DNA of 64,000 nucleotides, taken from assembly GCA_014905825.1 (NCBI GenBank), contig JACGCN010000016.1:248001-312000 (forward strand), given 5' to 3'. The notes beneath the pieces are model-generated. The model was given only the letters and a program-made list of their open reading frames with translations, searched no databases and was not told the DNA's origin. Below, in pieces: positions 16,206 to 31,641 of the stretch (positions are counted from its first letter, which is position 1; each line of letters starts with the position of its first letter). The position numbers and the translations under genes are program-made. This stretch comes from Lyophyllum atratum (Eukaryota > Basidiomycota > Agaricomycetes > Agaricales > Lyophyllaceae).

Positions 16206-19200
16206 ATGCGCAGCAATCTGCAAACGTTGTCGCGGCCAAACGCCGTCGCAACACCCCTGCAACCACCTCCCTCAAACCCCACAGTCCCATCAATCCGTCT
16301 CATCTCCGCAACACCGTCAGCCGCAGGAAATTCTTCGACCTCAAGCACCACGAACTACGCCATCGATAGCTCATGGGGATCCATTCCAACACCCTTGGCT
16401 CCCAAGGCGGACTCTCCCGCCACCCGCAAACGTCTCGTCCCCAAGAAGTCAAAACTGAGCATGCTCGGTGTCGGACGCGAGAAGGAGCGTGGCAAGGACT
16501 TCTCCGATGTCGTACGCCGCGTCGGCGGTACGTCGTTGGCGGACTCGGCCTCTGCGCGAGGCGGATTCGAGATTTACGTGGACCCAACCATCGACGACGA
16601 GATCGGAGAGATCGTCATGGTGAAGAAGAAGAAATCGAGAGTTGCCCTTGACGGCATGCGCTGGGGCGCACTCGGCGAAGTCACCAACGTCCCCGCTGTC
16701 ACGCCCAAGGAGGCTCCGGCGCTTCTCAAGGTGAAGAGCGAGGAGAAGGACAAGTGGTGGAGTATTGGAAGAGGACGCAAGGACTCGAAGGAGAAGGAGA
16801 AAGAAAAGGCCAAGGAGGCGCGCGACAAATCAGCGACGCGTGCAAAATGTAAGTATGTTCCTTCCCTGAAAAAGACATATTCTAAACGCTTTTCCCTGCA
16901 GCTCCCGAACCCACAGCTCGAGATCCTTATCCCCGTTCCAAAAGTAAGGATTTGACACGTAATTTTATCCTTTGCCCAGATGTTCTAACACAACTCCCAG
17001 CACCCGAACCCCTCAAGATATCCTCCAGCGCCGAACCCTCTCGCGCCCGTTTCAATTCACTCGACTCTGGCATCCTCCTCAACACGCCTGTTTCCATGGG
17101 ACCCGAATTCGCCAAGCACCAAGTCCTGCCCATGCCTGAAGCCCCGCACCCCGCAGAGCCCTCCCCGCCGCTGACCTATTCGCGTGCCGGCACGCCTACG
17201 GCCGGCGGCCTGCTCGCGCCTCCTGGTGCCGTGCCCCAACAAACCTCCAACAACCAAGGCTCGATCGCTATCCGTGCGATGCGGTCCGTGAGGTCGTTGG
17301 CACGCATCGGAAGCTGGGCACAGCTTAGGAACACGGACGAGAATGCCGCTGGCACGGGGTCAGTGAGGGTCAAGGCGCCGAAGGAGAAGGAAAAGAAAGA
17401 GAAGGCGCCGAAGGAGAAAAAGACGAAGGAGGAAGGGACGGAGGGTAAAAAGAAGAAGGAGAAGAAGGAGAAAGGTACCGTAAGAGGAGAGGAGGTGAAG
17501 AAGAAGAAGAAGTCGACGAAGAAGAAGGAGGAGGAGAAGGAGAAGGAGGCGGCTCAGACCATCCGCATGTCGTCGAGCAGCTTCGAGATCGGTGCTGCCA
17601 GTCCGATGCCCAAGGACAAGTCCAAGTCGCTCGGGAAGAAGAAGAACAGCATTCTCGGCCTGGGGCTGCCGTCTACGATGAGCGGCATGACCATGCGCCT
17701 GCCCACCGTCCGCGGCGGCTCGACTGCATCTTCAGTCATGGCGCCGGCCACTACCAACCGACTTTCCGTCGAATCTGCTCACATGTTGAACCAAACTCGG
17801 GGCAGGTCGGGTTCGGTCATGAGCACGTCGACTGGGTCGTCTTTGCGCCCTCTTTCGACTACATCGAGCATGAGCGGATCGCGAATCTCCAGCGGGAGCA
17901 GCGTTCGATGGGACGAGGACTGTTTAGAGAATGTGAAGGAGTTGAGGAAGAGAGAGAGGCGGGAGAAGGAGCAGGAGCGCGCCAAGGAGGAGTCGGAGAC
18001 GGACAAGAAGGGAAAGTCGAAGGATAAGGAGAGTCGTCGCACGTCAGAGGGGAGGAAGAGGACCCCTTTGTCTGAGGTGTTTCCACTCTTCAGGAGCGAG
18101 TCACCCGCACTGGAGCGGCGCCCGCAGCTGCCCATTGTTACCGTTGAGGCGGCAACTTGTGACGGTCATGGGGCACCCGACGACTATTCGCTACTGGAGG
18201 AAGATGAGCAGGAGCTGCCGCAGGAAGAACTGCCTCTCGCGACGCCAGTGAAGAGAGCACGACCCCGACCGATGTCGGAACAATTGCTTGGGAGAAGCAG
18301 GCCCCAGGCCTTGTATGAGGGTGAAGACGGTAAGGACTCGTTCTTTTCTATTTTTGACGTGATCTGACTTTTGCATCGTTCAGGCGTCCTCTCGATCCTC
18401 GACGCTGCGACCAACGATCTAGCGCAGTTGATCAACCATCTCGACTTGGAAGCGACCCCTGGCACACCCGATATGACTCCTATTAAGCCCTCAACGGCGT
18501 TTCTTCCTTGGTCCTCGAAGAAGGGAGGGAGCCCTGGCGATTACGACTTCGACAGCCCAACCAAGAGCAAAGCGAAGCATCTCAACGCGCTTATGGACAG
18601 TCCAGGGAAGAAGTCCCCACCGCATATGCCATCCGTCAGCTCCCTCCGCCCATACGCGCAGTCGCGCAAGAACACGCTGCCCGCGAAGTCATCGATGCCG
18701 CCCGCACCTGAGCATTTGATTGGCCAACCTATCACGCCCTGGCCAACGCTTCTACAGGGCCTCTCCCCAGTCAAAGCACCATCCAAGAAGGAGGCCCCCG
18801 TGTCGACGTCTTCCAACACGCCTATCCGGACGTCGCGCTTGACACATAAGCGCACGATGACGCCAGGTCCTGAGCCAGAGCCATCTCCGGTGTTCCGCCC
18901 GCTCCATCCCGCGAAGTCGAGGAATACCTTGTCTACACTCAAAGCGCCATTCAATTTCGCTGCACAGAAGGATGACTCGCCGTTCAACGATGGTACCGTC
19001 CGTGCGCCTTCGCTGCGGACATTCGGCTCGCCATCCGTGGACGATAGGTCGACCACGTCGGAAGCATCCCCGACGCCCAGTCCGGTCTTCAAGCGCGTTC
19101 CAGCGCATCGCCGTCAGCGATCCTCACTGATTCCGATGGAGGAGCAGATTGGCCAGAGAAGCAGAGGCGGTTCTAGGACCAACGACGACAACGATACCGT

Positions 19201-22200
19201 GCCTATTCCGCCGGAGGCTCGTCGCATCCTAGGCATGAGTGGCACGATGGGTGGTTCTGATGTTTCCTGCTACGCCGTCCCGGAGTTGGATGCGTCTGAT
19301 CCTGACTCTGACGTCCCTGGCGAGCTTCGCGACATTTTGGCCAACCAGTCCGACGATGGCGACACGATGTCTTACTGTGACGACCATGATACTTCTATCG
19401 TTGGTTCGCCAATCGAATCCGACATGCCGTCGCCCTCGGGCCCGCCAATCTTGGAGCTGCCCACCTTCCAGGCCCACCTCATCGACGACGAAGAAAACCA
19501 CGCCGACCTCGATGGCGGGAATTCATCGGAGGAGGACAGTACCAAGAAGTCGTTTGATTTCACCGGGGAGATCAAGATGCTCAACGAGTCGGGTGGATCT
19601 GATAGGGCTTCGTTCGTGGAACAGCTCGAGAATGCATTCAGAACCCCCGCCAAGGTCGACCTCCGCTACGGCTTCGCGAGTGCGCTTCTCAACGTCGAGG
19701 TGCCCCCAGTGCCCAAGCTCCCGGCACATTTGAGCAGCGACAGTTCTCAGAGCAGCTCCGGGCTCGATAGTTATTCCGGGTCGGGTCTCGCGGACATGAA
19801 GGAGCCCACGTTACTTCATGCCAACATGACGGCGACAGATGATAGTGCTGGAACTGATCAATCACGCTTCGAGATGTTTTCTGGTTCGCAGATTGTGGAC
19901 ATCAAGGAGCCCACCCTCTTACCAGGCTCTGACAGCTTGGGGAGCAGCGACGGGACCCTCGATATTATCATGTCGGACGATTCCGCCTCGAGGAGCTTGA
20001 GAGCCTCGTCATCATCCGGCTCTCGCCCATCGGACGGACAATTGAACACGTCGTTCAGGTTTGGAGGTCTTCCCAAAGCTCCACAGGCCTCCCCGTCGCC
20101 TCAACCCAAACCACAGACCTTATCGGACATCATCCCGCCACCCTCCCACGTTCGGTCGTTGTCTGCCTCGTCGATGATGCTCGACGATGATTCAGTGCTC
20201 CAATCGATCTTTGCGAAGGCCTCTGACATTCCCCGGCCTCGCGTCCGTGTCAACTCTGACACCAGCGTCAAACGCCGTGCCCGCGACAACCAATATCGTC
20301 ACTCCCGGCATTCATCGGGCATGAGTTTCGCTGGTTTCGAGTCATTTGACGAGGTCCGGCGTGGCTTTGAATTCAGCAACGAGCGTCCATTCTATCCGCC
20401 GCCGGCTGCTCGTCGCCATGCTCACCACAGACAGCAGGAGTCGCTGTTCAGCATTGCCTCAGTCTCCTCATATGGAAGGGCTCATGATTATGGCTTGAAC
20501 GATCCATTCGACTTCGGTCTGCCTAGCCTCCGGGAGCGGCCTTCCTCTGAGGACATGTCGATGTCCATGACCGTTGATGACACGTTCTCATTCTTGGATC
20601 GTCAGCCCCGTCGGCGTGTGGAAAGCGATGCGTCTAGCTTCTACTTCAAGGCACCCATGCAATCCTTCAGCCGTGGTCACCGTCGCCATGAATCCAACAT
20701 GTCCATTTCGTCTCAAGCACCTCCGGTCAGCCTGTACAATCGCAGTTTCGGCACACACAGACGCAATGATTCCAGCTCAAGCGCACAGTCCGTCGCTTTG
20801 TCGTATGCGATGCATGGTGCCAATGGTGGGCGTGCGGCGTGGGCAAGGCACCGCCAGGATTCGTCGATGGACTCGGTCATGAGCGACTTCTCGGCTATGC
20901 GACTTGGTCGCCCAGGTATCGGTGACAAGATGTTTGACACGGTAGAACATGGCATGCCCCTCACGGCGATTTCAGCCTCTCCGTCAGAGAGTTTCGCGGA
21001 GCAGCGTTTCGGCAACCGGTCTTCGTTCGACTACGATTCAATCATTGACGACCGCCGCTCATCTATGGACGATTCCCTGTTTGAAAAGACTGGCGATCGA
21101 TCATCCTTCTCGTCTGATTCGGTCTTTGGCTTTGATGATTCGCGACCACCGAGAGGGGGCCTACTGCCACCACCCCAATATCGTCCTCTTTCTGTCCTTA
21201 GTATGGACAGTGCCCACAGTCCTAGGCGAGAAGACGACACGATGATCAGTGTAAGTTTGTCTTATGGTTTACTTCTTCGTTCATGTCCTAATTACATCAC
21301 TTCAGATGTTGGGTGGAGGTCATGTTCGACGGCGATCTATCGAAGCGTCACCTTGCCCCCGGGCTGAGAAAAGGAAGCACTCTGCAATCCAGAATACCAA
21401 GATGTTCCAGGATTACGATGAATATCGCGAGTCTCCCAATAAGGCCAGAATTGTGGAGAAGCCTTCAATCGCTTCGACCTCCTCGTACACGTTCGGGGGT
21501 GAAAGGATGATTAAGGCAAAACGCGGGCTTTTGGAACGGCAGAGTTTGGAGGATAGCTGCCTCATTGCTGAGGGAGAGGACTTGACCAGTTCCCGTGAGT
21601 TTCAGAGTCTTTACCCTTCGCTCCCTTCTAACGAATGCCAATTACAGGCCAAAACATCCCTGTATTCTCTCGTCCCGGCCCAGCTACTCGCTCCCGGTCC
21701 AGCACGTGCACCTCAAGCTCAGGCGGAGACACGCCTCCGCTGTCTGTCTCTGATGGTTTCTCATCGATGGACGAGGGTTACCAGTCAAGCATCGACCTGT
21801 CTCATGTCAATCTTGTCCTGGCAAACGCGACGCATCCCATCTCAACGATCGGCCGCAACAGAATTCGCGCCCGCGCACGAGGCCATGGCCATCGCCGACG
21901 TGCTTCCCATGCCCGGGCATCGCGGTCTTCAGTGTACGAGACGATCGAGGAAGAAATATCGTACTCCCCATCCCCCAACAGGACTTTTACTTCCAAGGGT
22001 ACCCCTACCGTGTGCCAGCCGATCTTCATTGTGGAACCCGATACGACGGAGGCTTCCCCGGGACAATCGATATGGGACGACGAGAATGGCATCATCGCAT
22101 TGAGGAGGTATTATGCCTTGAAGGATGAGGCGCAGACGACTGTTGTCGAGAGCAAGCGCGCATGGCTTGACACTCCGTTCTCAGTCTTTGCATTGCAGTG

Positions 22201-22867
22201 TGAGTCCTCTTGCATGATTTTCGATAACCTGTGTTCATTTTGGTCCCCTAGCTTTCGATCCTCCCAAGCACCCTGCCGGCATGCAAGCGCTTCTTGAGCA
22301 TTCTGTCCAGAATTACGGTCCGCTTCCGTCAGAATTACGACCTCGTCGCATGCGCTCTCGAACCTCATCTCGACCTTCGCCATATCCTCACGCTCGTATC
22401 AGCAAGGTCATGCCTCCCTCGCCAGAAAAGGTTCAGCCAACAGCACATGTCAATATCAATCGTTCCATCGCCACGCCTGTCCTCCAGCAAATCCCTGTCA
22501 ATAGGAATCTCATGTCGGCTGCTCCATCCCTCGAAGCATTGAAACCATTCTCGCCTTTGGTCCTAGACATGGAACCTAAGCGAGAAAATGCTTTCGGGCT
22601 GGCTCCTAACGCCCGACCGCGCGTGGGTTCCAATGCTCGACGAACCGCCTTGGGATGGTCGAAACGCAGCACGGGCGCAGGTAAATCATCAACCGATCAG
22701 AAAGAGAATGTCGCCCAAGGAACGATCATGACGTAAGTCTCTCTCATCTTCTTGCAAGCATATTATTAACAATCAGAATCAGTCCTGGCGAATCTCTCCG
22801 AATCAACCGCCCTCGCCCCCGTGGTCGCCCGACACCTGCGTCTACAGCGCGACCGATCCGTGTCTGA
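16206..22867 (+). CDS. Very large serine-rich, mostly disordered protein of unknown function
   Basis: Eight exons (16206-16848, 16902-16943, 17001-18329, 18384-21250, 21306-21594, 21648-22199, 22252-22732, 22777-22867) join in frame to 2097 residues. All seven introns are 50-57 bp GT-AG. No catalytic domain is recognisable. Visible features: Ser/Thr/Pro-rich low complexity throughout; a Lys/Glu-rich block near residues 350-415; a short helical segment (SILDAATNDLAQLINHLDLE) at the start of exon 4; many Ser-Pro and Arg-x-x-Ser sites typical of phosphorylated proteins; acidic patches near 770-840; His/Arg/Ser repeats (RRHESN, HRRNDSS, HRRQRSS); and a C-terminal RGRP core resembling an AT-hook. 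The length and the uninterrupted 2.9-kb exon 4 show real coding constraint. A regulatory or scaffold role, possibly nuclear, is inference only. Confidence 0.85.
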
Positions 22868-23301
22868 GATTCCATCATCGTCATTACATCTCCCATTGAG
22901 GTGTTACGTCCTTATGCTATGCTTATTGCCCTATGCCAGTCAACTTCTTCTCTAACGCATCACAACGAATCCTCCATCGACCTCACGCCATTACCTTCAC
23001 GCTTCTTCACGCTTTTCACGATATCACACCTCTTGATGACAACTCCACGATCCGCACTGAGGACAGTTCTGTCCTCCTTACGCTTTGTCTCTGTACGATT
23101 TTTTCTTGATGTTTTCTGCTTTCTTGTTATCGTCTCGCTATCATGCCCTGGCCAACTTTTTCTGGTCCAGGACTGTGCATACTTCGCCTCTAGGCCATGA
23201 ATGCTTTAACTCGAAACTGCCTGTAAAGATGTATTTCTAACCTTCGTAGATCGAATAAAGAGTACATCGTCATGTGTATATCTCCCCGTTTGCGCATCGT
23301 C
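22868..23301. other. 3' region of the large disordered-protein gene
   Basis: Pyrimidine-rich sequence with no coding pattern, probably 3' UTR. The part near 23247-23301 is already homologous to the 3' UTR of the PEBP gene. Confidence 0.5.
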
Positions 23302-23432
23302 TCATGCTGCTGCTTTCAAATAGTAGTTGAGGCCAATCAAGTTCAGCCCACACTCGGTTCCAAAATCCGCTGCATTGCAGTCACGCTCATCTTCAAGCGT
23401 TGCTCCAGGAGTTCCGCTATCTAATTCATCCA
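23302..23432 (-). pseudogene. Decayed 3' fragment of a PEBP gene
   Basis: Reads SGTPGATLEDERDCNAADFG, then GLNLIGLNYYLKAAA and stop, the same as the last exon of the intact PEBP gene 390 bp further on (GAALEERRSWNAVDFG, GLRLVGANYFLVQ). The similarity continues past the stop into the 3' UTR: GAATAAA-GAGTACATC at 23255 versus 23645. No upstream exons are found, so it is a partial tandem copy that is now non-coding, or at most fused into the 3' UTR of a neighbour. Confidence 0.75.
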
Positions 23433-23693
23433 GCATGTTTCTCTAATGTTCATGTCTATTGAGCCCGTCGTGATCGAGCCCAGTGACGGGGTAGATCTGC
23501 TCTCGTAAGTCAAACATAGCTCAAGCCTCTGCCTAATCATGGTACTCATTGTATCTCTAATAGGACATGCTCCAGAATCAGGATACGCCTTTCCAAGACG
23601 GTATCTCCATGCACCGTCGCATTGGTCTTGGGCGTCGCAAATCGAATAAATGAGTACATCACGGGCGTATATTCCACCATCCGCGCGTCTCCA

Positions 23694-26112
<2,419 letters not shown>

Positions 26113-28236
26113 ATGAAGCTTTCAGCGTCATTTGCGTCCTTGGTAACGTTGTCGTTGTCGTGCTCTGCCCTTGCTGGGCCGATTTTCGACAACATGACAC
26201 GCGCTTCGCTCGTCTCTCGCGCCCCGCCTGGCTCGAAGTCCGTCATTATCCAGATGTTTGAGTGGACGTGGGCCAGCGTCGCGGCAGAATGCACTAATTT
26301 CATTGGCCCCGCCGGCTATGGTTTCGTTCAAGGTATTATAGCCATGCCCTTTCTTGATTAGTGTATTGACTTCGTTACAGTTAGCCCTCCAGCGGAACAT
26401 ATCCAGGGTGGCCAGTGGTGGACCGACTACCAGCCAGTTTCCTACACGCTTACCTCAAAACGAGGAAATCGCGCTCAGTTCCAAAGGTAGCCGTCCTGCT
26501 TGAGATCAATCTTATATACTCAAGCGAGTCTTCTTAGCATGATCTCCACTTGCCACGCTGCTGGAGTCAAAGTCATTGCTGGTCAGTTGTTTCGTCACGC
26601 GAATGGTGGTTCTTATCAATATTTCGCTCCACAGACACATTGTTTAACCATATGGCGGGCGTCGATTCTGGAACTGGAGTCGGCGGCGACTCGTTTACGC
26701 ATTACGTTTATCCAGGTATCTACCAAACTCAAGTATGCGCGTCTTGCTTCTATCTGCGGAAAACTACTTATGTCCTTTTAGGACTTCCATCACTGCGGGC
26801 TTACGTCTGGTGATGACATCGTGAACTATGGCGATAGAACTCAGGTGCAAACCTGCGAGCTCGTCAACCTTGCGGAGTAATTGAAGCAATGCTGTCCTCC
26901 GAGCGAATACTGACCATCTGATCAGCCTTGCTACCGATACTGAATATGTCCGCGGGCGCCTTGCACAATATGGCAATGACCTCATCTCTCTGGGCGTTGA
27001 TGGTTTCCGTTTAGACGCAGCAAAGCGTGAGGGTTTATGCAGACACTTCGTAATAGCCATTAACAACTCTGAACCAGATATCGCTGCTGGTGATATCAGC
27101 AACATTCTCGGCCGTCTCACGACAAGACCGTACATCACCCAAGAGGTTATCTGGGGAGGAGGTGAACCTGTCCAGCCATCAGAGTACACTATGAACGGTT
27201 CGTGATTTCTTTTCCCTGCAACACGATTATAAGTTGAATCCTGTTTCCAGGTGACGTTCAGGAGTGCGTTGTACTTTTTCTCCACGATCTTTGCATCTAA
27301 CATTGATATCAGGTTCCGATACACCACAGCCGTGAAAGATGCATTCTCAGGGGGAGGCATATCCAATTTGCAAAACCTGGAAGGCCGAGGTGAGCCTATT
27401 TCTGTTGTCTGGTGGGCTCCTCGCTCATTTCATGTTGTCAGGTTGGGTTGCGGGAAACCAGGCCAACGTCTTCGTGACGAATCACGATACCGAGAGGGTG
27501 TGTGGGTACCACCTCCGTCACCTTTGCATCTAACCTTCCGACGATAGAATGGAGCGTCATTGAACATCAACTCCCCGTCAAACACCTACATAACTGCTAC
27601 CATCTTCTCCCTTGCTCATCCTTATGGAACGCCAACCATTCTTTCAAGCTATTCATATTCGAACAGTGACGACGGTGCACCCAACGGAGGTCTGTCTCAA
27701 GATCAATAGTCTAATATACCTTGCCGCCTAACGAAAGAATGAGCATAGGCTCTGGAACTTGTTCGATCACAGGTGGAAGTGGAGGTTTCCTCTGCCAGCA
27801 TCGCTACATTGCCATCAGTGGTATGGTGGGCTTCCGAAACACCGTCGGGACTGCTTCGATCACCAATTGGGTGTCCCCCCAATCCCAACAGATTGCCTTC
27901 GGTCGCGGTAAGTCATGCGCGCCTAACAGCTCATCAACGCCATCTGAATGATGACACCTCTCTGTTAGGCTCGGCTGGATTCGTCGCGATCAATAATGCA
28001 GATTCTGCCTGGACTACTACTTTTACCACCTCCTTGGCGGCTGGGTCCTACTGCGATGTCATCAGCGGGAAAAGTTCTTCAGGATCTTGCACAGGTCTCA
28101 AGTACGTACATCTTCCTCTGTCCCGCAGCCACTTCAACCATTCTACCCCAGATTCACGGTGTCTGGAGGGAAATTCACTGCAACGGTCCCTGCGAGGAGT
28201 GCTGTCGCCATCCACACAGGGGCCAAAGTGGCTTAG
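26113..28236 (+). CDS. Secreted alpha-amylase, GH13 family
   Basis: Hydrolyses alpha-1,4 bonds in starch outside the cell. ATG at 26113 gives a clear signal peptide ([21 protein letters not shown]). The catalytic domain follows animal/actinobacterial-type alpha-amylases (subfamily 32-like, from memory): [59 protein letters not shown] (region I; many relatives have DAVxNH), [13 protein letters not shown] (region II, nucleophile Asp, about 27005), [12 protein letters not shown] (region III, acid/base Glu, about 27145) and [10 protein letters not shown] (region IV, third Asp, about 27485). A C-terminal beta domain ends [12 protein letters not shown], stop at 28234-28236. No starch-binding module follows. 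About fourteen exons; every junction I traced keeps frame (GDV-QEFRYTT, GR-GWVAGN, ER-NGASLN). All catalytic residues are present, so it should be active. Confidence 0.93.
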
Positions 28237-28842
28237 GGAGACCGCCACCGCTGTTGTGGGCGAGGCGCGTTGACGGGTCACTTCTACCATACTTCTTTGG
28301 CCTCATGCTGTCATCTCATGAACATAGAATATCTTCGTTGTCGGTAGCATATCTTAGCTTGGGACATGGCTCCTGCATCGGCAATGCGGCTCTTTCAACC
28401 TCGCGAGGAAGGATAGAACCGTACCTTTTCGATAGTAAATTGCCGTGTCTTCCGCATCATACCCCATCTGGACTGTGACGGGTCTCTTTGCCCGCCAACA
28501 CAGTGCTCGAGTATCATCCGTAAAGCCGCGGATGGAATGGTGAGTCCCCCAAGCCTGATCCTTGTTGCAGAGTACCCAAATCCAACCTGGGTTTCCTAAG
28601 AGTCGGATTCTAACCATCAGGCTACATTTGGGTCTCAGACGTTGTCATCATCTTGGGAGTGAGGGGTCACTCGGTGTAACCGCGGCCTCTCTCCGTCACA
28701 TTTTGGGTTTTAAACCTTGTATTATTTGAATTTGAATGAATAGATAGCTGAAAATACACGGGTATGAGGTTAGGATACAGAGCCTAGCGGATACATATGA
28801 TGGACGGGTATATAGTAGATTAGGGAAATGATTGAAGTAGGA
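28237..28842. other. Convergent intergenic region with a tRNA-like element
   Basis: 3' UTR space between the alpha-amylase and the kinase-like gene. It holds an 8-bp perfect inverted repeat (28574-28581 and 28626-28633) enclosing tRNA-like D-arm and T-arm words; see the separate entry. Confidence 0.5.
28574..28633 (-). repeat. tRNA-like stem-loop, probably a tRNA relic
   Basis: On the minus strand ACCCAAAT pairs perfectly with ATTTGGGT 44 nt later. Between them lie a D-arm-like GTAGCCTGATGGTTAGAA, an anticodon-stem-like TCC...GGA and CCCAGGTTGGAT, which resembles a T arm. Arm lengths do not fit a full cloverleaf, so I call it a degenerate tRNA or SINE-like piece, not a tRNA gene. Confidence 0.3.
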
Positions 28843-30073
28843 TTAACGACACCTAGGATATGAGGACGAGAGACTTCTAAGCCAAAGAGCGTGGATCGAG
28901 CTCCTGACAAGGGCCATGCTTGGGCGATCCCATGGGTTATGTGCCCAACAGAGTTTTATCAGGTTCCAAATTTCATCAGTCAATGATTCTGTGTTCGGGC
29001 GGGGAGGCTTAACCCCTTCAACCACGGCGCAAATAACCGCAGCAGTAAACCTCTTGTTAACGTAGGGTCTGCTTCCGCTAAACAGCTGTGTTAAAGCAAC
29101 TTTTTAAGCTGCTAATTACCGTTTAACTGAGTAGGAGACGGACCTCGAGCATTGCCATCCCGAAGCTATATATATCTGTTTCTGGTGTGGTGACATTGTA
29201 GTCACTTTGCAACTCTGGAGACGGGTCGAGGATCTCAGGCGCCATCCACCGTTCTGCCTCGAGTTCGTCTCCTGCCACTGCAATCCCCGGAGGACGAGGC
29301 AAAAAGTTGATACATAAGTCAGATAGATGGGCTTCACCCTCGTCCGAGATAAATATGTTGGCCTACAATCCTCCATAAGAAAGTGCTTAAATTCATGATG
29401 GAACGAATGGCTTACACCCTGCACGCCTCCGTGTACTACAGGAGGATTTAGGCTGTGCATATACGTGAGAGCGTCTGCTACATTGTGCAGCTATAGTCGG
29501 GAACCGAGGTCAATACAGTCCTGCGATTGTAATGGAGTCGCTTACCAAAGACAGTAAATTTGCCTTAGGATTCCTTCTAAGGTACTGGTGTATGTTCCCA
29601 TTTGAATACATCGGCGTGACCAGCGACGGTAAATGTTCCCATGAAACACCGTCAGTAATACCCAGGAAAGGGCTAATATTCCTGTGCCCGGAAGCGCGCT
29701 TCCAATCATCGAGCTCTTTCACCAGGTGCTGCGCATGATATAGATAATCAGAAATCCGCAGAAAAGTACGCGCGTACAGCAGAAAGCGGAAAGGAAACCT
29801 TACCGTAATGAACTGGTCTCGTGTGGCGTTATCCATAGGCGCGCCACGCCATACTTTGACCTGGATCGCGAGTTGTCCAATTGTACCATGGTGAACGGAC
29901 ATGTATGCATTCCCCGAATGTGGATCACGATTGATCACAGGGATTGGATTCTCCTTTGGGAGAGCATGAAGCGAACAAGATGCCATGTATCTTTCGCTCT
30001 AGGACGATATCAGTATGTAGTGTATAACTCAGCGCTAAGCTGAAAAACTCACGTTTGAACCTCGGGATGGCAT
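28843..30073 (-). CDS. Protein kinase-like gene lacking catalytic residues (probable pseudokinase)
   Basis: Tyrosine-kinase-like fold of the type expanded in Agaricomycetes. ATG at 30073 (MPSRGSN, then an intron, then SERYMASC). N lobe: LAIQVKVWRG keeps a lysine at the VAIK position. Then LVKELDDWKRASGHRNISPF and LVTPMYSNGNIHQYL (hinge and helix D), VADALTYMHSLNPPVVHGG, and the loop HGGVQGANIFIS (about 29410) where relatives read HGDLKxxN. The DFG position reads DLC (about 29325). Then ERWMAPEIL, TDIYSFGMAMLEV, SGSRPYV, LIKLCWAHNPWDRPSM; stop at 28843. Loss of the catalytic Asp and of DFG suggests no phosphotransfer, while the C-lobe scaffold is intact and frame is kept over five or six exons. 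It may act as a binding module or be an early pseudogene. Confidence 0.78.
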
Positions 30074-31641
30074 GTTGTTAGTTCACCAAGGGCTTGTATG
30101 GGGGACCGATAAGAAAGGCCTTGTGAGGAATGAAAGACAAGGAAACTGGGTGAGAACAACGCTGTGGCGGGATCTTTTATAAAGGTTGCGCTGCACCGCG
30201 TTAACACAACAAAGGGTCAAGCGTAAGATGCATGCCACCTTTAACGGCGAGGTGCACATGTATTAGACAAATGTCCCGATTGTCCGTAATCGGGTATTCA
30301 AGCTGTGTCTGTTGCTGTAACGGCTCGAAAGACGGCGCGATTAGGCGCCCTTTGATCAAGTAATGCTGCCATCAAAAACAGCCTCACCTGGCAGCCGACG
30401 CTTCCGCACACAGAATACAGACGAACAATTAAAAACGTAGCCGCTGATCAGAAGCCCTCAGGGCCTTCGAAGTATGACTCTAGGAGCAATCGAGAGTCTG
30501 AGCGCCCAGTTCGTTCGTGGCTGTGTGTGGTGGGCGGTAGATGTCAATGGCGGTGCTGCCATGATTGGCATGAGGGGATTATATCTATCGGTGTCGGGTA
30601 AGCGTTTGAGGGGCATATTTCTAGGGCTTGGAAGGTAGTACGAGCAATATGCTCGAGAAACACGGTCTTGTGCCAGATCATTCCTACCTGATAGACTATT
30701 ACTATCTTCCTTTGTCGTACGATCGTGAAGGTCAGGCTGGTATGTCTGGAATGTTGTCTTACTCGTAATTTAATGTTCCTTGTCCTCTGCCCATTCCGGG
30801 GATAAGGAGGTCATGGTGGTCCTCAGGAATAAAAATGTAAGGACAGTCGGGACCGTTTGTTGGTCGTCGGATTGCGATTCATAATCCCCGTCTAAGCCGA
30901 GTATGCAGTCAGATATTTCTGGATATGTCCGTGCAACACATAGATATGCCAGTCCATGTCAGTGCGCAGGATAAGTCGACGAGCTAGGAGGGAGAGTTCA
31001 AGGGTACGTTTTGTTTGTTTTGGCAAGCCGACAGACGGGTCGGCCAAGAGCGGTCAAAGCACTTGACTGAAACTCCGCCAACTCCGCTCTTTACTCTGTT
31101 CGTTCAAAGGCTGTTGGTGCAAGAAGTTTTTCTCTCGTCAATGCTCCATTCTTCACCTGTCTGTACTAGAGCTATTCGTGATCAATCTCCGTAATCATCT
31201 CAGAGCTTGGGCAGTTTGCAGTCTCTTGGGTCTCTCCGTCCTAGATCACGAATACCGGATGGAACCTCGCCTAGGAATAGAAAGGTGCTAGCTAGAAGTG
31301 CGAAATCGTGTTGGTACTCAGTCTATTCGCAGTTCATTTCGCTCTCGCCTGGTCCTTTGCCTGCCGGCTGTCTGGAAGCTGTAATGAGGTAACGAGCATG
31401 AGGCATTGGTGGAGCTCCTCTCAGACTACTAAACTGAGATTGGAACACGCGGCCAGTACAGGTTCTTATCACAACAGGTCCACTGAACCTTGCTACCACG
31501 TAACTGCCGTAGGAATCGAGGGCAAGTGACAGCAAGAGCCGCGCAAAGGTATAAGATGACACTGGAACCTAGCTCACTGGCAGGGAACCACCCCGGGAAG
31601 CTCGTTCCAAATACCTCCAAGTATCCCATACGCCATCTATT
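30074..31641. other. Intergenic region, no gene seen
   Basis: 1.6 kb with no recognisable coding pattern on either strand. From about 31470 the sequence belongs to the hydrophobin repeat unit (promoter part). Confidence 0.5.
31550..31555 (+). promoter_or_regulatory. TATA-like box, hydrophobin copy 1
   Basis: TATAAG about 90 bp before the ATG, in a stretch (AAGAGCCGCGCAAAGG just before it) repeated ahead of all three hydrophobin genes. Confidence 0.6.
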
